Below are positions 52,036 through 59,905 of a stretch of DNA of 64,000 nucleotides, one piece after another. The notes beneath the pieces were generated by a model. That model did no database searches and was not told the DNA's origin. It saw nothing but the letters and a program-made list of their open reading frames with translations. The translations under genes were made by a program, and so were the position numbers. The first letter of the stretch is position 1. Each line of letters begins with the position of its first letter. The DNA comes from Corynebacterium afermentans subsp. lipophilum (GTDB lineage Bacteria > Actinomycetota > Actinomycetes > Mycobacteriales > Mycobacteriaceae). The stretch is taken from contig NZ_CP046530.1 of NCBI RefSeq assembly GCF_030408375.1, forward strand, positions 496,001-560,000, read 5' to 3'.

Positions 52036-53247
52036 TTAGGTATTGGCTTTCATCACAACAACGTCGTCGCCGCGCTTTTCCACGATGGTGGCGCCGGCAG
52101 AGGAGATGTGCACCGGGCCGGAGTAGCCGCCGCGGTCGACCGGGATGATCTTGTCCACCGCGTTTTTATCCCAATCCACTACGGCAATGCCGTTGTCGGA
52201 GGCATAGAGCAGCTTCTCGCCGGCGGAGAAACCCGTGCCCAGCGCGCCCTGGAAAACGCCCGTGACGGCGAGCGCTGCTGGATCCATAAGCAGCAGGGAA
52301 TTGTTCTCCCAGTACGTCATGTGGTGCGGCAAGTCAGCCACGGGCAGGTTCTTCACAATGCCGTCCGGGCCGAGCTCGGGGCTATCCATCTGCGGCACCG
52401 ACGAGGAGCTGATGTTGGTGCCCTCCTTGTCGTAACCGCGCACCTCGGAGGTGGTCGGGTCATAGACCGCGGCCGCGTCCTGGGAGATAGACACCAGGTA
52501 CGCGTCCGGGCTGATTTCCACGTTGGCGAGGACCTCGGGCTTGCGCGAATCTTCCGGCGTAGCCTCCTGCAGGCGCAAAAACGCGCCGTCGTCGCAAATT
52601 TCAGTGACGGCAACGAGCTCCGTGCGGGTCAGCGCAGACGTGATGGTGCACTCGTTGGGCTGCATGTCCGGCTCTTGCTTCGCCTCCACGTGCCCGTACT
52701 CCACGGTGCGCACCAGATCGGAGCGCCACACCTCGGCGCGCTCGGAGCTGGCGTAGCCCACACGGTCATTTGAGGCTAAACGCACCACCTCGTCCGGTGC
52801 GATGGCCGAGCGTGTGCCGGCGTACTTGCCGGTCTTCGCGTCGATGGCCACCACGTCGCCGCAGCCCGCGTTGTCGCGGTAGGTTGCCACAACCTTGCCC
52901 CAGGCCTGGTCCACCAGGCATAGCTCGTTGGGCCGCTCGTACGTCCACACGGTTTCACCCTCCGGCGTGGTGGCGGAGAGGGTGTTGTCGTTGTAGGTGA
53001 TCACCATGCCATTGGACACCAAGGGCTGGTCGCGGCCAGAAGTGTCCGGCAGGGAAAACTCCTCGCTGAACGATTTCGGCACTACGGCGAGCTGGCCGTA
53101 ATCTTCCTGCTCTTCTTCCGCGGCAACCAAGTGTGCGTCGCGGGCGGGGGCGGTGAAAAAGGCGGTGCCCAGCAGCAGCGCTGAGACACCTGCGATTACT
53201 CCGGTAGCGATCAGGTCGCCGCGGGTGCGACGCAGAGGAGAATTCAT
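52036..53247 (-). CDS. membrane-anchored beta-propeller-like protein (Rv3212-like)
   Basis: 403 residues. One N-terminal membrane segment (about 12-34) and a long extracytoplasmic domain built of short strands with recurring patterns such as VVAIDAKTGKYAGT and GIAVVDWDKNAVDK, like PQQ/WD propellers. Two cysteine pairs are visible. It corresponds in position to M. tuberculosis Rv3212, which also follows the rhlE helicase. The start overlaps the helicase stop (ATGA). Function unknown. Confidence 0.75.
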   Translation of the reverse strand: MNSPLRRTRGDLIATGVIAGVSALLLGTAFFTAPARDAHLVAAEEEQEDYGQLAVVPKSFSEEFSLPDTSGRDQPLVSNGMVITYNDNTLSATTPEGETVWTYERPNELCLVDQAWGKVVATYRDNAGCGDVVAIDAKTGKYAGTRSAIAPDEVVRLASNDRVGYASSERAEVWRSDLVRTVEYGHVEAKQEPDMQPNECTITSALTRTELVAVTEICDDGAFLRLQEATPEDSRKPEVLANVEISPDAYLVSISQDAAAVYDPTTSEVRGYDKEGTNISSSSVPQMDSPELGPDGIVKNLPVADLPHHMTYWENNSLLLMDPAALAVTGVFQGALGTGFSAGEKLLYASDNGIAVVDWDKNAVDKIIPVDRGGYSGPVHISSAGATIVEKRGDDVVVMKANT

Positions 53248-54569
53248 CGCCGTTTCCTTCCTGAGGCTCGTGCTGGGCGTGCTCCGAGCACTTTACGCGG
53301 GCGCCCCACTCGTGCAGTAGCCGAGTCCGGGATATTCAGCGCCTCGTGCAGCTCCGGGGAGGTGGAAAACCACTCGGGCAGCTCGCGGGCATCTAGCGAA
53401 AGCTCGTCGTTAATCGCCTCCCACTTGCGCACCTCGTCGTAGCCCACCAACGTCACGGCCGTGCCTTTCTTGCCAGCGCGGCCGGTGCGGCCGATGCGGT
53501 GCACGTATGTCATTGGGTCATCCGGCGTTTGGAAGTTGATCACGTGGGTGACGTCTTCGACGTCGATGCCGCGGGCGGCGACGTCGGTGGCGACGAGAAT
53601 GTCGGCCGAACTGCGGCGAAAAGCATCGAGCGCCGCCTCACGCGCACGCTGGCCAAGATCACCGTGGACCGCCGCCACGGTAAAGCCGCGCTGCGCGAGA
53701 TCTTCCGCCAACTCCGCGGCGGAGCGCTTCGTGCGGGCGAAAATGATGGTGCGCCCGCGGCCGTGGGCCTGGAGGATGCGCGCAACCACCTCGGGCTTGT
53801 CCATGCGGTGGGACTTCAGGGCGACCTGGCGGGTGGTGTCGTGGGTTCGCGGCGCGTCGGCGGACTCGGCGCGGATATGCACCGGCTTGTTCATCTTCGC
53901 CCGCGCAAGCGTCAGAATCGGGCCCGGCATGGTGGCGGAAAACAGCATCGTCTGCGCGTCATCGCGCACCGCCGCCCAGAGCCTTTCGATGTCGGGAAGA
54001 AAGCCCATGTCCAGCATCTCGTCAGCCTCGTCGAGCACCAGAATCGCCACGGCGGAAAGGGTGAGGTCCCCGCGCTCGTGCAGGTCAATCAGACGCCCGG
54101 GCGTGCCGACGACAACGTCCACGCCCGCTTCCAGCGCCGCAATCTGGTCCTCGTAGGGCCGGCCGCCGTAGATCGTGGTCACGCGCACCGGCGTCTGAGA
54201 CGCGGCGAAGGCGAGGTCGTCGCCCACTTGCACGGCGAGCTCGCGGGTGGGCACCAGCACCAGCGCGCGTGGGGTGCCGTCGAGCTCGTCGATGTCCGCG
54301 TCGTCAAACACACGGTCTACAAGCGGCACGCCGAAGCCGAACGTCTTACCCATGCCGGTGCGGGCCTGGCCGATGATGTCCCGGCCCGCAAGCGCGCGGG
54401 GCAGCGTCAACTCCTGGATGGAGAAAGGTCGAGAGATGCCGCGCTGCGCCAGCGCATCGGTGATTTCGGCGGCGACACCCAGCTGAGCAAACGTCGGCGG
54501 CAGCGATTTCTCGCCGGCCGGGGCGCCAGTTGAGGCGCGGTGGTGTTCACTCTCAGCTGAATAGGGCAC
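53244..54569 (-). CDS. rhlE: DEAD-box ATP-dependent RNA helicase, RhlE type
   Basis: 441 residues. Motifs in order: Q motif (FSIQELTLP), I (ARTGMGKTFGF), Ia (VPTRELAVQ), II (VLDEADEML), III (SAT), IV (TIIFARTKRSAAELAEDL), V (ATDVAARGIDVEDVTHVINF) and VI (HRIGRTGRAG). The short basic C-terminal tail (RPRKVLGARPARASGRKRR) fits an RNA-binding extension. GTG start with TAAGAT six bases upstream (leaderless). Divergent from DUF3107, 36 bases apart. Probably assists RNA folding or ribosome assembly. Confidence 0.93.
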   Translation of the reverse strand: MPYSAESEHHRASTGAPAGEKSLPPTFAQLGVAAEITDALAQRGISRPFSIQELTLPRALAGRDIIGQARTGMGKTFGFGVPLVDRVFDDADIDELDGTPRALVLVPTRELAVQVGDDLAFAASQTPVRVTTIYGGRPYEDQIAALEAGVDVVVGTPGRLIDLHERGDLTLSAVAILVLDEADEMLDMGFLPDIERLWAAVRDDAQTMLFSATMPGPILTLARAKMNKPVHIRAESADAPRTHDTTRQVALKSHRMDKPEVVARILQAHGRGRTIIFARTKRSAAELAEDLAQRGFTVAAVHGDLGQRAREAALDAFRRSSADILVATDVAARGIDVEDVTHVINFQTPDDPMTYVHRIGRTGRAGKKGTAVTLVGYDEVRKWEAINDELSLDARELPEWFSTSPELHEALNIPDSATARVGRPRKVLGARPARASGRKRR

Positions 54570-54605
54570 GCGATCATCTTAACTACAGGTCGTTACAATA
54601 GCGCC
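54570..54605. promoter_or_regulatory. divergent leaderless promoters, rhlE and DUF3107 gene
   Basis: TAAGAT (complement of 54576-54581) is six bases before the rhlE GTG. TACAAT (54594-54599) is six bases before the plus-strand ATG. Start codons are 36 bases apart. Confidence 0.6.
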
Positions 54606-54830
54606 ATGGATATCAAGATCGGTCTTGCAGACAGCCCCCGCGAACTCACGATCAAGCTGCCGGAGGGGCAGGACGACATCATCGCAACCGTCGAGCAGGC
54701 CATTGACGGCGGCCAGGCCACCTTGAAGGTGGAGGACGACAAGGGTCGGGTCTACCTCATCCGCACCGACCGCATCGTGTACGTGGAGCAGGGGACTGCC
54801 GCAGCCCGATCCGTCGGGTTCATGCGCTAA
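54606..54830 (+). CDS. DUF3107 family protein
   Basis: 74 residues. The whole chain, DIKIGLADSPRELTIKLPEG through VYLIRTDRIVYVEQG to VGFMR, matches this small conserved actinobacterial family. Function unknown. It starts a run of six same-strand genes that continues to the window end. Leaderless start supported by TACAAT. Confidence 0.9.
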   Translation: MDIKIGLADSPRELTIKLPEGQDDIIATVEQAIDGGQATLKVEDDKGRVYLIRTDRIVYVEQGTAAARSVGFMR

Positions 54831-54841
54831 ATTACGCATTT

Positions 54842-56023
54842 ATGGCACAACGGCACGGCGCACATGAGCGGGACGCCCGCGGCGGCGGCTCCATCGAGGG
54901 CGGCCACGGAGCGCACCGCCGCCCCAGCGACGGCGAATACAACGCTAGTGACGCCGCCGACGATGATTTCGGCGACTGGTTTGATAGCTGGGACCTCGAA
55001 TCCGAAGGCGCCGACCCTGCTCACGCGCCCAGCCGCACCGAGGAACGCCCGCAAAAACGCGGGAAGCTTTTCGACGCCTCAGGGGGGTCCACATCCCGCG
55101 CCGCACACGCCGAAGCAGGCGATAGCAAGCTCGCCGCGTTTGCGCAGGAGTACGGCTGGCGCGCCTACGCCATCCCCGTGCTGGCCGTGATCACCGTTTT
55201 TGTGCTGATCAACATGTTCCAAAACCCGGAGGACCTCGCGGTGGGGGCCACCGGTTCCTCTGCTGAGGCGGAGGATTCCGCAGCCGCCTCGCCCGCGCAG
55301 GGTGAGGAAGACCCGGAGGGTGGCGTGAAGCCGTTGGAGCCGGCGAAAATCGCGGAGGGGGAGTTCGATCCCCACGATCTGCCGCCGGGTGGGCCGTACA
55401 CCACCACCGGCGCCGGCACCTTCTACGAGGTGGGCGCACCGGGCATGAGCGCCGGCGAGGGCACCGAAATCGTGGTGCGCTTCGCCGTGGAAGTGGAGCA
55501 CGGTATCGACACCTCCGGCTACGGCGGAGACGAAGCGTTTGCGCACATGGTTGACGCGACGCTGAGCGATCCGCGCGGTTGGATCAACGACCCGCGTTTC
55601 CGCTTCGAGCACGTCGGTGTCAACGACAATCCGTCGCTGAAGATCCGTCTGGCCTCGCTGGACACCACCGCGGAGCTGTGCGGTGTGCAGATCGGCACCG
55701 AAACCAGCTGCCGCACCCGCATCACCGGCGAGGACACGGTGCTGCTCAACGAGTCGCGCTGGGTGCGCGGCGCCGTGCCGTTCCAGGGTGATCTGGGTAG
55801 CTACCGCCAGTACCTGATCAACCACGAGGTGGGCCACGCCGTGGGCTTTGCGGAGCACGTGCCGTGCCCGGAGCCGAATGCGCTGGCGCCGATCATGATG
55901 CAGCAGACCCTGAGTCTGAACAATGCGCAGCTGCGTCAGATGAGCCCGGAAGACAACTACCCGGACAATCCGGACACGTGCCGGCCGAACCCGTGGCCCT
56001 ACCCGCGTCCAGCGGTGCTGTAG
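54842..56023 (+). CDS. DUF3152 protein with metalloprotease-like site
   Basis: 393 residues. A cytoplasmic, charged N-terminal 100 residues, one membrane segment (about 103-122, YAIPVLAVITVFVLINMF), a Glu/Ala/Ser linker, then the DUF3152 domain (residues ~200-385). This has a zincin-like site NHEVGHAVGFAEH (HExxHxxxxxxH) and a closing cysteine pair. It probably acts outside the membrane; no substrate is known. Eleven bases after the DUF3107 gene. Confidence 0.88.
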   Translation: MAQRHGAHERDARGGGSIEGGHGAHRRPSDGEYNASDAADDDFGDWFDSWDLESEGADPAHAPSRTEERPQKRGKLFDASGGSTSRAAHAEAGDSKLAAFAQEYGWRAYAIPVLAVITVFVLINMFQNPEDLAVGATGSSAEAEDSAAASPAQGEEDPEGGVKPLEPAKIAEGEFDPHDLPPGGPYTTTGAGTFYEVGAPGMSAGEGTEIVVRFAVEVEHGIDTSGYGGDEAFAHMVDATLSDPRGWINDPRFRFEHVGVNDNPSLKIRLASLDTTAELCGVQIGTETSCRTRITGEDTVLLNESRWVRGAVPFQGDLGSYRQYLINHEVGHAVGFAEHVPCPEPNALAPIMMQQTLSLNNAQLRQMSPEDNYPDNPDTCRPNPWPYPRPAVL

Positions 56024-56033
56024 GAGGCAGGCG

Positions 56034-56765
56034 GTGGCGCAGCGCACAGCACAGCACATCCCCGGGCATGTTTTGTCAGCGTTCCAGCTCGACGGCCGGG
56101 CAGGCATACCTTTAGGTCCGGAGTGGGACAACGGTGTCCGCTTCGGCCGGGTCGTGGTCTCCGAGGCGAGCGACACGGCCGCCTGGTCCGGCAAGGCCCG
56201 CGACCATGCCGGCGAGTTCGGCGCAGGCATCGCAGTGTCCCGCCCGGTGCGCGCCACCGACGGCCGCCTGGTGGTCGGCGGTTTCAAAGCTAGCGAGTTC
56301 GTTGAGGGGCGGGTGCTCGCGCGTATCGACGAAGCCGTGTCCGCCGCCCTGCGTTACGACGAGGCGATGGCCGGAGTCGACGCGCCGACAGCGGACCGCG
56401 GCGACGCCTTCGCGACAGCAGAGCGGGCGGTGTGGCGCGACTACACGCCACAGCCCGGCGACGTTGTCGCACACATGGACTTCGCGTCCTGCCTGCTCTT
56501 TTCTGGGGATATGGTGCCGACGTTGACGGACCTTGTGCCGTCTTCAAGCAAGCGCCCCCGCGGTTTTACCGCGGCGCTGGTGATTGTGGACGGGCTGCTG
56601 GCTCAGGCCTGTGATGCGGCCGTTATTGACCGGTGGGCGCATGTGCCGGGTCTGCGGGAGCTCGCAGGCCACGCGCTGGAGTACCGCGTGGCCTGCGCGA
56701 GAGCTGCGGGTTCGGACATACGTTCGATAGCTGAGAGGGTTGATCAGGCGCTCGTGTCGGAGTGA
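56034..56765 (+). CDS. TIGR02569 family protein
   Basis: 243 residues from a GTG 10 bases after the DUF3152 gene. The pattern PGHVLSAFQL, then LGPEWDNGVRFG, then VVGGFKASEFVEGR, then WRDYTPQPGDVVAHMDFASCLLFSGD matches TIGR02569, an actinobacterial family with a kinase/phosphotransferase-like fold. No known substrate. It overlaps adnA by four bases (GTGA), so it belongs to the same operon. Confidence 0.82.
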   Translation: MAQRTAQHIPGHVLSAFQLDGRAGIPLGPEWDNGVRFGRVVVSEASDTAAWSGKARDHAGEFGAGIAVSRPVRATDGRLVVGGFKASEFVEGRVLARIDEAVSAALRYDEAMAGVDAPTADRGDAFATAERAVWRDYTPQPGDVVAHMDFASCLLFSGDMVPTLTDLVPSSSKRPRGFTAALVIVDGLLAQACDAAVIDRWAHVPGLRELAGHALEYRVACARAAGSDIRSIAERVDQALVSE

Positions 56766-59700
56766 GTGACACAATCAACGGCATGACTTCCACCAGACCC
56801 TCTCCCGTGCCCCCGGCGATACTCGAGCCGAAGGCCCACCTCGTGCCACGCACGCGCCCGGACACGCAGCGCGAATGGCCGGTTGAGCTGCCCCAGCAAG
56901 GCCTGCACAAGGTGACCGGAGAGCCGGGCTCGGGAGTATCGAGCTTCCTGCTGGACACCGCCGCAGCTGCGATGCGCAGGCACGCAGGCAGCGAGGCGGA
57001 ACACGGCCCGGGCGGGGTGCTGGTGCTCACGGACTCCAAGGAGACCGGCGCGCGGCTGCGCGCGGAGCTGGCGGACACGCTTGCCGCCTCCGGGTTTGTC
57101 TCCGACGAGCCGGTGGTGCGCTCCGTGCACTCGCTCGCGTTCGCGCTGGTGCGCCAGCAGATGGACGAACAGTTGCGGTTGATCTCCGGCGCGGAGCAGG
57201 ACGCGGTGATCCGCCAGCTGCTGCAGGGCCACGCCGAAGACGGCGGCGGCACCTGGCCTGAGGAGCTACGCCCGGCGCTGCCCATGGTGGGTTTTGCGCG
57301 GCAGTTGAGGGACTTTTTGTTACGCGCCATTGAGCGCGGCCAGGGCCCGGATGATCTGGTGGAGCTGGGCCAGCGCCACGATATTGGCATCTGGTCCGCC
57401 TCGGGCGATTTCTTGCGTGAATACCAGCAGGTGATGGCACTGTCCGGCGCGCACCGCCTGTCGGCGTCGGAGTTGATCGCGGCCGCGCTTGAGGTGGAGC
57501 TGCCGCGAACGTGGCATACCGTGATAGTGGACGACGCGCAGCACCTGGCGCCGGCTTCAGCGGCGCTGGTGCGAAAGCTGTTGGAGCAGGCGGACCTCGG
57601 GGTCGTCGGCGGGGATCTGGAGCAATCCGTGTTCCACTTCCGCGGCGCCTCCCCGGCATTCTTCCAGGACTTAGGCGGGCTGGACCACGAGGTGATCAAC
57701 CTCGGGGCCACCCGCAGGGCGCCTGCGCGGTCAGCGGCGATCGCAGAATCCAGCGCGGCGGAGCTTTCCCTGGTGGCGGACACGCTGCGCCGCGCCCACC
57801 TGGAAGAGGGCGTGGCGTACCGCGACATGGCGGTGGTGGTGCGCTCCACGCCGCTGCTTGAGCCGATGCGGCGCGCCCTGCTGCGCGCCGGGGTGCCGGT
57901 CGCACTCAACCCCACCGACCTGGTGCTGGGGGAGCAGCGCATTGTTTCGGCGCTGCTGCTCGGCGTGCGCGCGCTGTATGAAGAACTCAACCCCACCGAG
58001 TGGCGCGACCTGCTGTTGAGCCCCGTCGGCGGTGCTGACCCGGTGACGCTGCGCAGGTTACTGCGCGGCCTGCGCCGCTGGTCGCCGGAGGTCCGCGCGG
58101 AGGAAAGCCTGCGCGAGCTGCTTCTCACTCCGGCCGGGCTGCCGGATTTCGGCACCGTGCTCACGGACCGCGAGCTGGACATCTTGCACCGCGTGCGCGA
58201 CGTGCTCGACGCCGGGCGCACTGTGCTTGCTCACGGCGGCACGGTGGAGGAAGTGCTGTGGGCACTCTGGCACGCCACGGGCTTGGCTAACCGTCTGCTG
58301 GCATCTGCGCTGCGGGGAGGCGCGACCGGTTCGCAGGCGGACAGAGATCTCGATGCCGTGATGGCGCTGTTCGACGCGGCTGGCGACCACACGGAGCGCA
58401 GGCCCAGCGCGGGCATCGAATCCTTCGTCGCCTCGATTACCGAGCAGGAGCTGCCCACCGGCGTGCGCGACCGCCGAAACGCCACCCCGGACGCCGCCGC
58501 ACTGCTGACCGCCCACGGTGCGGTGGGCCGCGAGTTCCGCCGCGTGGTCGTGGCTGGCGTGCAGGAGTTGACCTGGCCGAGCCTGGGGGAGACCGGGTCG
58601 CTGTTCCGCCAGGAAGACCTGGTGGACCTCATCGACAACGACGTCGACCCCGGTGTGCCCGTCTCCCACATCAACGAGCGGCTGGTGGAGGAGCGCCGCC
58701 TGTTTACCGTGGCAACCAGCCGCGCCACAGACCAGCTCCTGGTCACCGCCGTGGAAAGCGACGACGGCGAAGAAGTGGAGCAGCGGTCCAGGTTCGTGGA
58801 GGAATTCTGCCGGGACTATGGCGTGCAGCCGCGCCCGGTGCGTATCGCGGGCTCGTCCGCGGACGCCTCCCGGATCTCCGGGCAAAACACAGGTACCGCC
58901 GCTGACGCCGAGGATGCCAGCGCGGTGGTGCGTGTGCTCGCGCACGACGACCTGATCGCCGAGTTCCGCCGCGTGCTGGTGGATCCTGCATCCACGGAAA
59001 CAGAGCGCAGCCAGGCGTCGCGCCAACTCGCACGTTTGGCGGACGCAGGCGTGTTGGGCGCGGACCCTGTGCAGTGGTGGACGACCACGGAGCCGTCTAC
59101 AAGCGAACCGCTCGACGTCTCGCCGGCGCTATCGCCGTCGCGGGTGGAAAAGCTGCTCGCATGCCCCATGCAGGCCGTGCTGGAGCGGATGTCCGGCCTG
59201 GATGAATCGCTGGACATGATCTACGGCGCTATGGCGCACGCCTACTTCGAGGCGCTGGGCAACGGCATGGACGACACCGAGGCGCTGGATGCGACCGTGG
59301 CGGCGCGCCGGGCCGCGGATAACGCCCCGGAGTGGAAGGTCGAGCGAGACATCGCGGACTTTCGGGCCATGCTCGAGCGCGCCCACGGCTGGCTGCAGGC
59401 CAGCCGCGGGGCGTTTGAGCAGGTCGCCGTGGAAGCAGATGTGAACGTCCAGGTCAGCGACAACGTCCGTATCCGCGGCAGACTGGACCGCCTCGAGCGC
59501 GATAGCAGCGGTGCGGTGCACATCGTGGACTTGAAAACGAGCGCGTACCCGCCGACCGGCGACGCCACCGCGGACAACCCCCAGCTGGCCACCTACCAGC
59601 TGGCGCTGGCGCACGGCGAGTTCGATGGCGGCAAGGTCGTCACCGCTCGCGACGGCGCAAATGCCCTTTCCGTGGGCGGGGCGGTGCTGGTGTACCCAAA

Positions 59701-59905
59701 CGCCAGCAAGACCACGCTGAGCACCCGCGAGCAGGCGAAGAAAACCGACGACGAGCTGGAGGCGCTCGCCGCCGCACTCGACGGGCTGCCCGAGGAAACC
59801 GCAGGACCGACGTTGCTCGCCGTGGTCGGCCCGCAGTGCGACCGCTGCGCTGTGCGAGCGCTGTGTCCAGTCCAGCCGGAAGGAGCGACGATCCACCATG
59901 TCTAA
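56762..59905 (+). CDS. adnA: AdnA, subunit of the AdnAB helicase-nuclease, with degenerate ATPase site
   Basis: 1047 residues. An N-terminal UvrD-like motor and a C-terminal RecB-type nuclease. The nuclease looks intact: RGRLDRLERD...VHIVDLKTS, then QLATYQLAL, with an iron-sulfur set of cysteines (LLACPMQ and PQCDRCAVRALCP). The motor does not. Walker A reads GEPGSGVSS (residues 53-61), with Val59 replacing the catalytic Lys, and motif II reads VIVDDAQHL with no Glu. AdnAB resects double-strand breaks. In mycobacteria the AdnB motor does the work, so AdnA here may be a pseudo-motor. Start overlaps the previous stop; a second ATG is seven codons in. Confidence 0.92.
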   Translation: MSDTINGMTSTRPSPVPPAILEPKAHLVPRTRPDTQREWPVELPQQGLHKVTGEPGSGVSSFLLDTAAAAMRRHAGSEAEHGPGGVLVLTDSKETGARLRAELADTLAASGFVSDEPVVRSVHSLAFALVRQQMDEQLRLISGAEQDAVIRQLLQGHAEDGGGTWPEELRPALPMVGFARQLRDFLLRAIERGQGPDDLVELGQRHDIGIWSASGDFLREYQQVMALSGAHRLSASELIAAALEVELPRTWHTVIVDDAQHLAPASAALVRKLLEQADLGVVGGDLEQSVFHFRGASPAFFQDLGGLDHEVINLGATRRAPARSAAIAESSAAELSLVADTLRRAHLEEGVAYRDMAVVVRSTPLLEPMRRALLRAGVPVALNPTDLVLGEQRIVSALLLGVRALYEELNPTEWRDLLLSPVGGADPVTLRRLLRGLRRWSPEVRAEESLRELLLTPAGLPDFGTVLTDRELDILHRVRDVLDAGRTVLAHGGTVEEVLWALWHATGLANRLLASALRGGATGSQADRDLDAVMALFDAAGDHTERRPSAGIESFVASITEQELPTGVRDRRNATPDAAALLTAHGAVGREFRRVVVAGVQELTWPSLGETGSLFRQEDLVDLIDNDVDPGVPVSHINERLVEERRLFTVATSRATDQLLVTAVESDDGEEVEQRSRFVEEFCRDYGVQPRPVRIAGSSADASRISGQNTGTAADAEDASAVVRVLAHDDLIAEFRRVLVDPASTETERSQASRQLARLADAGVLGADPVQWWTTTEPSTSEPLDVSPALSPSRVEKLLACPMQAVLERMSGLDESLDMIYGAMAHAYFEALGNGMDDTEALDATVAARRAADNAPEWKVERDIADFRAMLERAHGWLQASRGAFEQVAVEADVNVQVSDNVRIRGRLDRLERDSSGAVHIVDLKTSAYPPTGDATADNPQLATYQLALAHGEFDGGKVVTARDGANALSVGGAVLVYPNASKTTLSTREQAKKTDDELEALAAALDGLPEETAGPTLLAVVGPQCDRCAVRALCPVQPEGATIHHV

